Shown: positions 8,916 to 17,158 of the stretch, in pieces
Layout of the letters: each line of letters begins with the position of its first letter
How positions within the stretch are numbered: the stretch's first letter is position 1
DNA from: Desulfonatronovibrio magnus
GTDB lineage: Bacteria > Desulfobacterota > Desulfovibrionia > Desulfovibrionales > Desulfonatronovibrionaceae
DNA: 64,000 nucleotides
Direction of reading: 5' to 3'
Assembly: GCF_000934755.1 (NCBI RefSeq)
Contig: NZ_JYNP01000015.1
Location: 80,535-144,534 of the forward strand
The notes under the pieces: model-generated
What the model saw: the letters and a program-made list of their open reading frames with translations, nothing else
Database searches by the model: none
Told to the model about the DNA's origin: nothing
Program-made: the position numbers and the translations under genes

Positions 8916-8936
8916 GGGCCTGCTGGAAGCAGGCCC
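8916..8936 (-). terminator. hairpin between AOR and moaD-like genes
   Basis: GGGCCTGCT and AGCAGGCCC form a 9-bp perfect stem with a 3-base loop. Read on the minus strand it is followed by TCTTTTGATT. It sits just after the AOR stop codon, so it may lower transcription into the moaD/thiF genes. The T-run is short, so it may be a partial terminator or an mRNA-stabilising hairpin. Confidence 0.5.
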
Positions 8937-8948
8937 TTACTGTGATTA

Positions 8949-10688
8949 TTAGATCTCCACTTTAGCCTTTTGCATCTCTTCCACTGAAAAGTCCCATAAT
9001 TGATTATGAGGAGGAAAAAATTCATTGAGAAAAAAATCAGGCAACTGATCGTGAACAGCTGTAAAACCTGCATCACGATTAAAAGAAAATTCATCCTTGA
9101 GGATTTCAATACCTGTCTTTCCAATATCATCTGCTGTAAATTCAATGCCGTATCTTGAGCTGATGAGTTTGGCAATGGTGTCCAATGCATCATCAGTATC
9201 AAGAACAGCAAAGGCTACAAACAGACAGAATCCAGTAGCATCTACAGCTGCAGTGGCTATTTGGAGATTTTTGGAAACCTCGACATTACCTTCCTTACCC
9301 AGAGGATCAATATCTCCACCCACCTTGAGGATATTCTGACAGATGGCATATCCTGCGGTATGGTCAGCTCCCATGGGACTGGTGGCATAGGTTACGCCCA
9401 CACCCTTGGCAGCTCTGGGATCATAGGCTGGCAGGGACTGTTTCTTGACCACTGGCACCCGGTCCACACCAAAGGCTTCAGCAGTAAAAGAAGTACCATT
9501 ACCAATGATGGCCCCGAGATAGTCTTTAGGATCATAAACACGTTTAAGAAGTTCAATAGCTCCAGGTCCGTCGCCCCATGGTACAATTCCAGCTTCCATG
9601 GCCATGGCAATTGTGGTGCCTGTTTCAATGGTATCCAAGCCAAGATCATCACAAAGACGGTCTAACTGCGCAATGTCATCAAGATTACTGATCAACAGGT
9701 TGGATCCAAAGGCCCATACAGTTTCATACTCGAATCCGGAAGTGAGGTATTCACCTTTTTCATCACAATACTTCTGAGAACATTGAATGATACATCCGGC
9801 ATGACAGCCTTCCTTGGCCACACCTTTTCTCTTATTTATAAGCTCCACCATTTTTTCTCCACCAATCTCTGCAGCCTTGTCAAACCTTCCTTCTCTGAAG
9901 TTTTTGGTGGGTAATGTTCCAGCTTCATTAATAACGTTTATTAGAATTGATGTTCCGAAAGATGGCAGCCCCTGACCTGTAACAGGATGCTTGACCAGAA
10001 TCTCGGCCCATCTTTTGGCTGCAGCTTTAAAAGCCTCTTTGTCAACAGGTTCAGGCGCTTTGGAGCCTTCAGCGTCAACCACAATGGCCTTGATTTTTTT
10101 GGAACCCATCAGTGCTCCAAGCCCGCCTCTTCCGGCTGCTCGACTGGGATTGCCCTTGGGATCTGTAAACTGAATGGATGAAGCCAGCCGAGTATTTTCA
10201 CCTGCAGGACCAATGACCATAATGCCTACTTTTGACCCATATTTTTCGAAAAGCTTGGCTGAAGTTTCATAAGTTCCAAGACCGTCTAATTCAGGCATCT
10301 GATCAAATCTGGTTCCGAGCTTATCAATAACAAGAACCTGAAAAGGAGTTCCCGGCTCTGGTTTGTCTTCTATGATAATCCCAGTAATGTCGAGCTTGGC
10401 AAGTTTCTGAGAAAATGATCCTCCCGCATTGGACTCTTTAATAGTTCCGGTCAAGGGTGATTTACCACCAACTGACAGCCTGCCGGTATTGGCCGCTGTG
10501 GTGCCTGTAAGCAGTCCGGGAGCGATTACCAGCTTGTTCTGGGCGCTTAAAGGATGACAGGTAGGTGGCACTTCCCTGCGCACCACCCTTGAAGTAAGTG
10601 CTCTGCCTCCAAGACCTGCATAATCATCGGGCAAATCTGAAGAAACGATCTTTTTTTTCTTTGTGTTGATTCGGATAAGTGTGGACAT
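8949..10688 (-). CDS. aldehyde:ferredoxin oxidoreductase (AOR family)
   Basis: Oxygen-sensitive enzyme that oxidises aldehydes to acids with ferredoxin, using a bis-pterin tungsten (or molybdenum) centre and one 4Fe-4S cluster. At 579 aa it is near the family length of about 600. The N-terminal domain has YAGLGGRALTSRV and then ANTGRLSVGGKSPLTGTIKESNAGG, the pterin-binding block. The cluster motif is CHAGCIIQC (CxxCxxxC), completed by the distal Cys in DATGFCLFV. GRGGLGALMGSKKIKAI is also typical. The start has a clear AGGAGGG upstream. The subfamily and substrate cannot be assigned from sequence. It heads an operon with the sulfur carrier and its activating enzyme, which points to cofactor assembly. 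Confidence 0.95.
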   Translation of the reverse strand: MSTLIRINTKKKKIVSSDLPDDYAGLGGRALTSRVVRREVPPTCHPLSAQNKLVIAPGLLTGTTAANTGRLSVGGKSPLTGTIKESNAGGSFSQKLAKLDITGIIIEDKPEPGTPFQVLVIDKLGTRFDQMPELDGLGTYETSAKLFEKYGSKVGIMVIGPAGENTRLASSIQFTDPKGNPSRAAGRGGLGALMGSKKIKAIVVDAEGSKAPEPVDKEAFKAAAKRWAEILVKHPVTGQGLPSFGTSILINVINEAGTLPTKNFREGRFDKAAEIGGEKMVELINKRKGVAKEGCHAGCIIQCSQKYCDEKGEYLTSGFEYETVWAFGSNLLISNLDDIAQLDRLCDDLGLDTIETGTTIAMAMEAGIVPWGDGPGAIELLKRVYDPKDYLGAIIGNGTSFTAEAFGVDRVPVVKKQSLPAYDPRAAKGVGVTYATSPMGADHTAGYAICQNILKVGGDIDPLGKEGNVEVSKNLQIATAAVDATGFCLFVAFAVLDTDDALDTIAKLISSRYGIEFTADDIGKTGIEILKDEFSFNRDAGFTAVHDQLPDFFLNEFFPPHNQLWDFSVEEMQKAKVEI

Positions 10689-10948
10689 AATTTCCCTCCT
10701 GTTGTTATAGTATGCTGATTTAATTTTTTGATTTATTCCGGAAAAAAGTACATGAACTGATCAATTCTGTGCAACAGACAAAGACAATCAGGCAAACCAT
10801 TACTTTTTTCTTGTCTTACTACACCTTTTGGTAAAGCTTCGCAATTAAAATCACAGCTGCGTGCAATATTTTTTAAGCTATATTATCAATAGCCTCAAGA
10901 ACTTGCAAGACATATGGCAGAATCCATGAAAGCAAAAATAATTGAGAA

Positions 10949-11553
10949 GCTCCTCACCCGGGTGGCCCGAGACCGAACGTGTGAGTAACTTTAAGAGTCT
11001 GTCACTTTTCTGGAAATTGGGACAGTCCCCGCGAGGTACTATAAAACAGATTGATGCTGCATTGGTTCTTGAAGGAAATTTGCTTTGATGAAAAAATCTA
11101 CACAGCGAGGGACAGTCCCTGTGCCTGGCGCAAAGTTCCCATCTTTGACGGAACTTTTCTGGCAAATGTGCATCATTCATAAGCAAAAATCGTAAAAATG
11201 TGAAAACCGTAACAGCTTGATTTTATTACCAAAACGATTCCAGTTACTTGTAAGCTCCTCACCCGGGCGGCCCGAGACCGAACGTGTGAGTAACTTATAC
11301 CCCTCGTTCCCAAGCTCCAGCCTGGGGACGTTTAGTTCTTGCGGCTCCAGCCACTTCTTCAAAATGTTGCTGGAGCTACAAAAAAAGAGGTGTAAAAGCC
11401 TCAAAACGTTAGAGATTGCCGCGCTCGAAGACTCGCTCGCAATGACACCTGAGCTGTCAGGGATGTAGTTGCTGAAAACCTGTCATTGCGAGGGAGCCTA
11501 AGCGACCGAAGCAATCTGTATCGTAAAACCGTAATGCTCTGAATTTATTACAC
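10949..11553. repeat. mosaic repeat block A (two repeat types)
   Basis: Type 1 occurs at about 10949-11045 (CTCACCCGGGTGGCCCGAG, then GAGTAACTTT and GGGACAGTCCCCGCGAGG) and, shortened, at 11250-11298. Type 2 runs 11411-11553, with GATTGCCGCGCTCGAAGAC and TCATTGCGAGGGAGCCTAAG. Both occur inverted and reordered at 42220-42566. The 1.27-kb gap 10689-11959 holds no credible gene; besides these repeats it has a CGTTCCCAAGCTCCAGCCTGG-like motif near 11305 and, from 11554 on, A+T-rich leader sequence of the next gene. Confidence 0.8.
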
Positions 11554-11959
11554 ATATGATTCTATTTACTTGTAAGAAGAAGCTTACCCAGGCAGAGGGT
11601 GTCTAAAGGTGCCAGCTGGGTCTCAGCCACATGAAAACCAGAGTTTCCAATCCGCCGCAAACCCAAGTTAGCAATGCAAAGCACAAAGCATTGAAAACAT
11701 CAGTTGCTCAAAACAAACACCTCCACATAACATGCTGATAAAACTTCTTTTTTTATTGAAACCACCTTTTATAACCTTTTCGGTCTGGTTTTTGCTTAAG
11801 TTGACTTGATGAAGTATTAGCGCCCTTGCATTTGGCTTTGAAAAAAACAGTGTTTTTTCAGTTATCTTGATTTTTGCAAGACACACTGCCTGCATTCCCC
11901 TTAAATTAAATGATACTTATATAAAACTTAAATTCTAAACAAATCAGGAGGTTTTTTTT

Positions 11960-13744
11960 ATGGCTGAAAACCCTAATGCCAATGTTGTAACAGAAACCAA
12001 AGTCAGCATGGTCACGCAGATGTACAAATCTGAGGACTGGTGGGCTATCTGGCTTGGCGCTCTTATCATTATCTTTGCCTGGATGGCTGCTACTGCCGCA
12101 AGTCCTGACGTGGACAGCATGTATCAGTATCAGGAAATCATGGAGCAGGAGCAGGAAATGGCTGGATTCCGAACCATAGCGTATACTGAAGCTGAATCCG
12201 CTTATAACTCGGTCAGAGCACGCAGTGAAGATGGTCTTCTCAAAACCGTTCACGGTTTTCTGGCCACCCCTGCGCGCTGGTCCAGCAATCCGCTTGACTC
12301 CATATTTCGTACTGAGCAGGCAGCAGCTGAAATCAGGGCTGCCAACGCGGATCGACTGGAGCAGGCCAGGGAAAGGTTAGAAGATGCAAGAGCCAGAGCC
12401 CAGGCAGCTGAAGATCTGGCCCGTGCTGAAAACTTTCAGAATACTCAACTCAACGCTGAAGCCAGACTGCTGCTTGGTGAATGGCGCTCTGCAAGAGATA
12501 GCTTTTCCAGTGCACGCAGCGCGGCTAATACCCAGTCCTTTAACAGAATTCCCGGCCTGCTGGCTCTTATGGTTATAACAGCCCTTATCTTTGCCATAGG
12601 CGGAAAATTCATGGGCCTTAACCTGAAAGAGTTTTTCATTGGCTTTCCTATAGTTTTCGGACTGGCTGTACTTTCATATGTTATAGCCAACCAGACAACT
12701 GTAAGAGCTTATGGATTTTCGTATGTTCTATGGGGAATTGTACTGGGCATGCTCATATCAAATACCGTAGGCACGCCCAAATTTCTTAAAACTGCGGCCC
12801 AGACAGAATACTTTATCAAGACAGGCCTTGTCCTGCTCGGTGCCAGTGTAATGTTCGGACTTATTCTAATGATTGGACCTGCAGGTATATTTGTAACCTG
12901 GGTGGTCACTCCCATAGTTCTAATAGGTACTTACTGGTTTGGTCAGAAAGTAATCAAGGTTCCTTCCAAACAGCTAAACATCACTGTATCCTCTGATATG
13001 AGTGTTTCCGGTGTGTCCGCAGCCATTGCTGCTGCTGCAGCTTCCAGAGCAAAAAAAGAAGAACTGACTCTCGCCATTGGTATGTCAATGGTATTTGTTG
13101 TGGTCATGATTTTTGCCATCCCAGCTTTCGCCAACTGGGTAGGAATGCATCCGGTATGGGCTGGTGCCTGGATTGGTGGTACAGTTGACAACACCGGATC
13201 TGTTGTTGCCGCTGGAGAGCTCATTGGGCCTGAAGCCATGTATGTAGCTGCTACTATTAAGATGATCCAGAATGTTATGATTGGTGTTATGGCATTTGGA
13301 GTTGCGGCATACTGGTGCCTCAAAGTTGAGCCGGACCGTGCCTGTGCTGCTGGAGCTGCTCCTGTTAAGTTCACCGCAGCTGGTGCATTGTATGAAATCT
13401 GGTACCGCTTCCCTAAGTTCATCCTTGGCTTTATCTTTGCTTCAATTCTCATATCCGTTCTCGCAGAAACAGCAGGTGAAGCATGGTCCTACGCCATGAT
13501 CAACAATGGCATTCTGGCCTGGGCAAATGGTTTCCGCGGCTGGTTCTTCGCCATAGCTTTTGTAAGCATTGGTCTGAGCATTAACTACCGCGAACTTAAA
13601 GAACCTCTGCGCGGCGGCAAGCCATTGATCCTTTATGTATGCGGTCAGGGCTTCAACCTGATACTCACAGCTCTTGTAGCGTACATTATGTTCATGGTCA
13701 TTTTCAGAGATATTACTGACCGTCTGATGGCTATGGGACTGTAA
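11960..13744 (+). CDS. YeiH/UPF0324-type putative sulfate exporter permease with extra N-terminal domain
   Basis: Inner-membrane transporter of the YeiH family (often called putative sulfate exporters; the substrate is unproven). At 594 aa it is far longer than the usual 340 or so. Residues 27-47 form a first membrane helix; about 55-200 form a charged helical region with a clear coiled coil (EIRAANADRLEQARERLEDA and on); the standard multi-helix permease begins near residue 203 (PGLLALMVITALIFAIGG). Family blocks in the permease are GTPKFLKTAAQTEYFIKTGLVLLGA, TVSSDMSVSGVSAAIAAAAA, HPVWAGAWIGGTVDNTGSVVAAG and FVSIGLSINYREL. The start has a strong AGGAGG. A small membrane protein gene follows. 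In a sulfate reducer a role in sulfate or sulfur-anion traffic is plausible but inferred. Confidence 0.85.
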   Translation: MAENPNANVVTETKVSMVTQMYKSEDWWAIWLGALIIIFAWMAATAASPDVDSMYQYQEIMEQEQEMAGFRTIAYTEAESAYNSVRARSEDGLLKTVHGFLATPARWSSNPLDSIFRTEQAAAEIRAANADRLEQARERLEDARARAQAAEDLARAENFQNTQLNAEARLLLGEWRSARDSFSSARSAANTQSFNRIPGLLALMVITALIFAIGGKFMGLNLKEFFIGFPIVFGLAVLSYVIANQTTVRAYGFSYVLWGIVLGMLISNTVGTPKFLKTAAQTEYFIKTGLVLLGASVMFGLILMIGPAGIFVTWVVTPIVLIGTYWFGQKVIKVPSKQLNITVSSDMSVSGVSAAIAAAAASRAKKEELTLAIGMSMVFVVVMIFAIPAFANWVGMHPVWAGAWIGGTVDNTGSVVAAGELIGPEAMYVAATIKMIQNVMIGVMAFGVAAYWCLKVEPDRACAAGAAPVKFTAAGALYEIWYRFPKFILGFIFASILISVLAETAGEAWSYAMINNGILAWANGFRGWFFAIAFVSIGLSINYRELKEPLRGGKPLILYVCGQGFNLILTALVAYIMFMVIFRDITDRLMAMGL

Positions 13745-13753
13745 CCACCATTA

Positions 13754-14041
13754 GTGGAGCATCAATTGTCACACAAACAGTCAGCCGGGGGCTTGGGGCC
13801 CCCGGCTTCTTTACAGAAAAGAATAGTCCGCCTCATTTTGGGAATCCTGATCATAATAGGTTTTATCGGTTTTTTATCCAATATTGAAAGAATAACCGGT
13901 AAAAGTGAAGTAATTCAAGTGCTGCAGGAAAAAGATATTTATGTAGGTGGATGGTACTGGGATATTATTGATGAAGTAGCTGAGGCTACAGATTTTATGC
14001 GCGGTGCCTTAAAAAGAGGCAACAATACCAGCGAAGATTGA
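13754..14041 (+). CDS. small membrane protein, 95 aa
   Basis: I do not recognise a family. The GTG at 13754 is the only start candidate upstream of the hydrophobic part, only 9 bp after the permease stop. A single membrane helix lies near residues 25-43 (IVRLILGILIIIGFIGFL), followed by a short acidic soluble tail containing YVGGWYWDIIDEV. Its position suggests a role with the permease. Oddly, the first 15-18 codons contain a perfect GC-rich terminator-like hairpin (13784-13806). Either the true start is downstream of it, or expression is attenuated. Confidence in the C-terminal part is higher than in the start. Confidence 0.55.
   Translation: MEHQLSHKQSAGGLGPPASLQKRIVRLILGILIIIGFIGFLSNIERITGKSEVIQVLQEKDIYVGGWYWDIIDEVAEATDFMRGALKRGNNTSED
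13784..13813 (+). terminator. GC-rich hairpin with short T-tract after yeiH-like gene
   Basis: GCCGGGGGC (13784-13792) and GCCCCCGGC (13798-13806) form a perfect 9-bp stem with a 5-base loop, followed by TTCTTT. This is the shape of a rho-independent terminator for the permease gene. It lies inside the predicted beginning of the next open frame, so it may act as an attenuator. Confidence 0.55.
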
Positions 14042-14103
14042 CCCTGCAGCGACAGGTTTTTGTCAAGAAAGATGGAATAATGTCAACCTCCTCAGGACAG
14101 GCC

Positions 14104-14154
14104 CTTTTGCCGATCAAAAGCAGCATGCATGCGGCTGGAAAAGATCGGCAAAAG
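14104..14154. terminator. long inverted repeat, possible terminator
   Basis: CTTTTGCCGATC (14104-14115) pairs perfectly with GATCGGCAAAAG (14143-14154), and the inside (AGCAGCATGCATGCGGCT) is itself nearly palindromic, so about 50 bases can fold. The A/T edges give a short T-run on either strand. It separates the small membrane protein gene from the next gene. Confidence 0.45.
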
Positions 14155-14221
14155 AGTCGGTCCGCTTTCTGACTGAAAAATGTCGCTGCTCGGTCAAACA
14201 AAAAAATACTGTCCAGTTATT

Positions 14222-14830
14222 ATGAATGCTGCAAAGTCCAAAATTCTCAAAGCGCAATACAAGGCCTTGATTTCAGAGGAGGAAAGATTCGCTGCCCGAG
14301 TGGTTTACCTTATGCGGGCCACGCGTGATCATCCATGGTGGCACCTGCTCATTCCGTTTAAGTTTTTATTTGAGTATTTGGCTCGAAAAAAAGAAACCCG
14401 CAAGTTTACTGAGCAGCATATGCGCTTCAAAATGATTGCCTTAGATGGAGCTTATATGTGCGCTGAAACTGGTGAAGAAAATCAGTCAAGACAAAAAATG
14501 CAGAGCCAGTTCAGAGATTTCTGGCTCCATGAATTGAAAATGGAATCCGGCAGGGTTTATGAGCTTTTAAGCGACCTGTTGGAAAAAATGTTTGATCATT
14601 ACCTTCTGCTTTTCAATACCGGGGAAAAAAATCATGCAGCCATGGCTATCAAAGCCTACAGCCAACTTGATGACTACCGGCAGTTTCTACAAGAGCTTGA
14701 TAGGCTGGAAAATGAAATTAATGAACAATTGCATCAAGATTTGACTGATGGTGATGTTGGTCAAGAAACACATAAAAGGCAAAAAGCTGTCAGAAAGGTT
14801 CGCGAAAGGTACCTGAGGGAAATATTCTAA
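14222..14830 (+). CDS. unknown protein, paralog 1 of 3 near radical SAM gene
   Basis: No known function recognised. It shares a pattern with the proteins at 15010-15618 and 17159-17758: an E-E/R-x-FA block (EEERFAARVV, about residue 21), then a Trp-rich hydrophobic helix (HPWWHLLIPFKFLFEYLA), then a Lys-rich helix, and a C-terminal block AYSQLDDYRQFLQELDRLENEI. The hydrophobic helix is long enough to touch or cross a membrane. Everything else looks helical and highly charged. I place the start at the ATG at 14222, because the paralogs begin at the same distance from the FA block; an ATG at 14180 would add 14 unrelated residues. Neither start has a strong ribosome binding site. This is the most divergent of the three. 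Confidence 0.7.
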   Translation: MNAAKSKILKAQYKALISEEERFAARVVYLMRATRDHPWWHLLIPFKFLFEYLARKKETRKFTEQHMRFKMIALDGAYMCAETGEENQSRQKMQSQFRDFWLHELKMESGRVYELLSDLLEKMFDHYLLLFNTGEKNHAAMAIKAYSQLDDYRQFLQELDRLENEINEQLHQDLTDGDVGQETHKRQKAVRKVRERYLREIF

Positions 14831-14854
14831 AGCGGACTGTGTCCCACAAACCAG

Positions 14855-14992
14855 TTATCTGTTATTGGTTATCTGTTATCTGTTATTGGTTATTGGTTAT
14901 TGGTTATTGGTTATCAGGGTAAGGTAGTGAGTGAAGGCTTTTATTCTTCAACTATTAACTATTAACTATCAACTGATAACTGATAACTGATA
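14855..14992. repeat. paired heptamer arrays around a 43-bp core, copy 2
   Basis: Nine exact-register 7-bp units (TTATCTG, TTATTGG and a final TTATCAG) span 14855-14917. A 43-bp core at 14910-14952 resembles the inverse of the core at 7730-7772. Six units (ACTATTA, ACTATTA, ACTATCA, then ACTGATA three times) follow to 14992. Both copies end in TGATAACAATTTCTTGT. It lies between two convergent paralog genes. Confidence 0.88.
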
Positions 14993-15009
14993 ACAATTTC
15001 TTGTAACTC

Positions 15010-15618
15010 CTATTTTTCATTATTAAAGAAAAAAGAAAGTTCTTCTTCCCGCAAAGCTTCAGTCTGCTCTTCAATTTTTCTAAGCAGTATCTTATACTCT
15101 TCATCTTTCTGAAAATTATCTACCAGGTACTGATTAGCATCCTTCTCAAGCTCAGTTAGATTATTCAGAAAGCGTCTATATTCTCCTTGAGTCTTGTAAG
15201 CGTTCCTTATGAGCTCTTCAAATGTGCTTCCTGACTGTCTGAGCATTGTCAGGTAGTGCTGCTGAAGATATTGAATTATCTTGACCTGCTTTTCGGCCAG
15301 TGCCTTTTCCTCGTGGGTGTCAAGCTTGACATCTGAGAAATAGTCCTGAGATGATCCAGACTGGGCTGTTCCTGATTGCAATTCGAGATGCGCCAGTTTC
15401 AAAGCTTTTTCTTTGCTGCTCAGGATATTTTTAGCAAAGGAGCGCACCCCTTCTTTGTAATCTCCGATTTTCATGACATGGTGTACGAAAAGTATGGGCA
15501 CGAGGATCATCCAGGCTGAAGCTTCCGGCTTTTTGACTACATCTTTGGCCAGCCTGTAGGCGAATTGCTCTTCCTGAGCATGAATGGCATCAAATTTTTC
15601 CTGTAGGTTTAAAGGCAT
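15010..15618 (-). CDS. unknown protein, paralog 2 of 3 near radical SAM gene
   Basis: Related along its whole length to the protein at 17159-17758: EEQFAYRLAKDVVKKPEASAW against ERKFASELAVKVVEKPALTIW, and GSTFEELIRNAYKTQGEYRRF against GTDYESLLRNVYKNRGQYRNY. One hydrophobic helix (WMILVPILFVHHVMKI, about residues 35-50) could be a membrane anchor or a buried helix; the rest is charged helix. I choose the ATG at 15618, which has AAGGAG eight bases upstream, over an ATG at 15708 that lacks one and would add a Pro/Gly-rich unrelated leader. It is divergent from the radical SAM gene, sharing a promoter region of 190 bp. Function unknown. Confidence 0.8.
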   Translation of the reverse strand: MPLNLQEKFDAIHAQEEQFAYRLAKDVVKKPEASAWMILVPILFVHHVMKIGDYKEGVRSFAKNILSSKEKALKLAHLELQSGTAQSGSSQDYFSDVKLDTHEEKALAEKQVKIIQYLQQHYLTMLRQSGSTFEELIRNAYKTQGEYRRFLNNLTELEKDANQYLVDNFQKDEEYKILLRKIEEQTEALREEELSFFFNNEK

Positions 15619-15809
15619 AGGTGCAACTCCTTGGTTTCGCAATGAATATACAGTTAACCCTGGTGGATTGCAACCTTGTTTAAATTGGGTAGCGGGCGCA
15701 GCCGGCATTAGAAACTGGCGTTCCTAAACTGCAGCCAGGTATCAAGATCCAGATGCCTCATTTTTTTACAATTAAAAACCGATTCATATTTTGAGCCAGG
15801 AGGGGATAG

Positions 15810-16862
15810 ATGAAAAATAAAAAATCCAAAAAACCGGGCAAACTCCGTTCGTGGTGGGAGCATAAAGTGCTGTATGATTCCAAGGACTGGATGCAGATCG
15901 AGGTGACATCGCGGTGCAACGCATTATGCTCTTATTGTCCGCGAACTGTATATCATAAACAATGGAAAGACCGCTCCATGCCAATGGAAACTTTTAAGGC
16001 GCTGCTGCCTGCTCTTCAAAAGACTGACTTAGCCTATCTTCAGGGTTGGGGTGAACCGCTTTTACATAAGGATTTCCCTGAAATGGTCAGACTGGCTAAG
16101 GAAGCCGGTTGTACAGTGGGAGTTACAACTAATGGCATCCTCCTCAGAGAGAGCTTGTTAGAAAAGCTGATTGAATCAGGTCTTGATATTCTTGCCTTCT
16201 CTCTCGCAGGAACTACAGCCGCAACTAATGATCCGGTTAGAGCTGGAGCTCCGTTTGAAAAGGTCATGGAAAAACTTGATCTCGCTAAGCGGATTAAGGA
16301 AAAAGGAGAACACACAAGGCCAGTTGTGCATATTGCTTACATGCTGTTGCGCTCTGGCCTGGATGATCTGGAAAAACTGCCGGAACTAATGCATTCCAAA
16401 GGCGTTGACCAGGCAGTAGTCAGCGTGCTGGATTTTGAGCCTGGAGTAGAATTGTCATCCGAAGTTCTATCCCCAGAAAACGAAAATGAAATCAGAGAGT
16501 TGGAGTCCATATTCAGCAGACTGAAGGAGCAGGCAAAAGAAAAGGGACAGACCATTCATACTCCGGTTTTTTCATCCTCAGTCCAGGACGGACTTGTCTG
16601 CTCGGAAAACGTTGAACACGCCCTTTTCGTATCTGCCCAAGGAGATGTCTCACCCTGCGTTTACGCCAATGTCCCCGTGGACAAAGCTGATTTTGCACGC
16701 CAGGGTCAACCTGAGCCCTACTCCAGAAACGTATTTGGAAATATCAACAATGAGCTTCTTCCGGTTATCTGGAGGTGCAAGGGTTACACAAGTTTTCGCG
16801 AAGGACTGAAGCTGGGAAGACCGGCTAGGATCTGTCAGAACTGTCCCAAAAGAAGGAGTTAG
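15810..16862 (+). CDS. radical SAM/SPASM-type Fe-S enzyme
   Basis: An enzyme that cleaves S-adenosylmethionine to start radical chemistry; its substrate is unknown. At 350 aa. The cluster motif CNALCSYC (CxxxCxxC) is at about residues 32-39, preceded by QIEVTSR, as in MoaA/PqqE/SPASM proteins. QGWGEPLLHKDF is the GGEP-like SAM contact, and TNGILL follows. The C-terminal third has further cysteines that look like an auxiliary SPASM-type cluster: C in LVCSEN, C in DVSPCVYANV, C in WRCKGY, and ICQNCPK. A good ribosome binding site (AGGAGGGG) precedes the ATG. It lies between members of an unknown three-gene paralog family, which may be its partners or substrates; that link is inference from position only. 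Confidence 0.9.
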   Translation: MKNKKSKKPGKLRSWWEHKVLYDSKDWMQIEVTSRCNALCSYCPRTVYHKQWKDRSMPMETFKALLPALQKTDLAYLQGWGEPLLHKDFPEMVRLAKEAGCTVGVTTNGILLRESLLEKLIESGLDILAFSLAGTTAATNDPVRAGAPFEKVMEKLDLAKRIKEKGEHTRPVVHIAYMLLRSGLDDLEKLPELMHSKGVDQAVVSVLDFEPGVELSSEVLSPENENEIRELESIFSRLKEQAKEKGQTIHTPVFSSSVQDGLVCSENVEHALFVSAQGDVSPCVYANVPVDKADFARQGQPEPYSRNVFGNINNELLPVIWRCKGYTSFREGLKLGRPARICQNCPKRRS

Positions 16863-17083
16863 TAACTTAACGACTCAATCTTGTAAAAAATACAAGAAAA
16901 TTTTAACCGCAAAAACGCTAAAGACTAGAATTTAAAGACAATAAAGAAAATATATTTTTGAAAACCGGGCATCGGTTTTTAAAAAGGCAGCCTTTTCATT
17001 TGCCGTCCCCCGGCAAATGAAAAAACTTCTTTCTTCCTTTGCGCCCTTTGCGTCTTGAGTGAGTCTTCGAACGGGCGGTTAAA
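16861..17083. repeat. dispersed repeat with central hairpin, uninterrupted copy
   Basis: Starts near AGTAACTTAA, continues through GAAAACCGGGCATCGGTTTTTAA, and has a hairpin formed by TTTCATTTGCCG and CGGCAAATGAAA, followed by CTTCTTTCTTCCTTTGCGCC and GTCTTGAGTGAGTCTT. The same sequence occurs in the same orientation at 63551-63862, where two small hairpin elements are inserted. It fills most of the gap 16863-17158; no gene is seen. Confidence 0.85.
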
Positions 17084-17158
17084 AATATCTTTTTTGGGTT
17101 GTGGGTACAGCCAGCATTAGAGCTGCAACACCGGCAGAATAGAACTGGCCTTTGCAGG

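Noticed and set aside
10878..11404. Two minus-strand frames of 75-102 codons
   Set aside because: They overlap dispersed repeats, have no start signals, and one overlaps the other.
14855..14992. CRISPR array
   Set aside because: The repeats are 7 bp with no spacers, and no cas gene is in the window.
15619..15809. Short peptide (13 codons) as substrate of the radical SAM enzyme
   Set aside because: The ATG near 15640 has no ribosome binding site and no typical precursor features.
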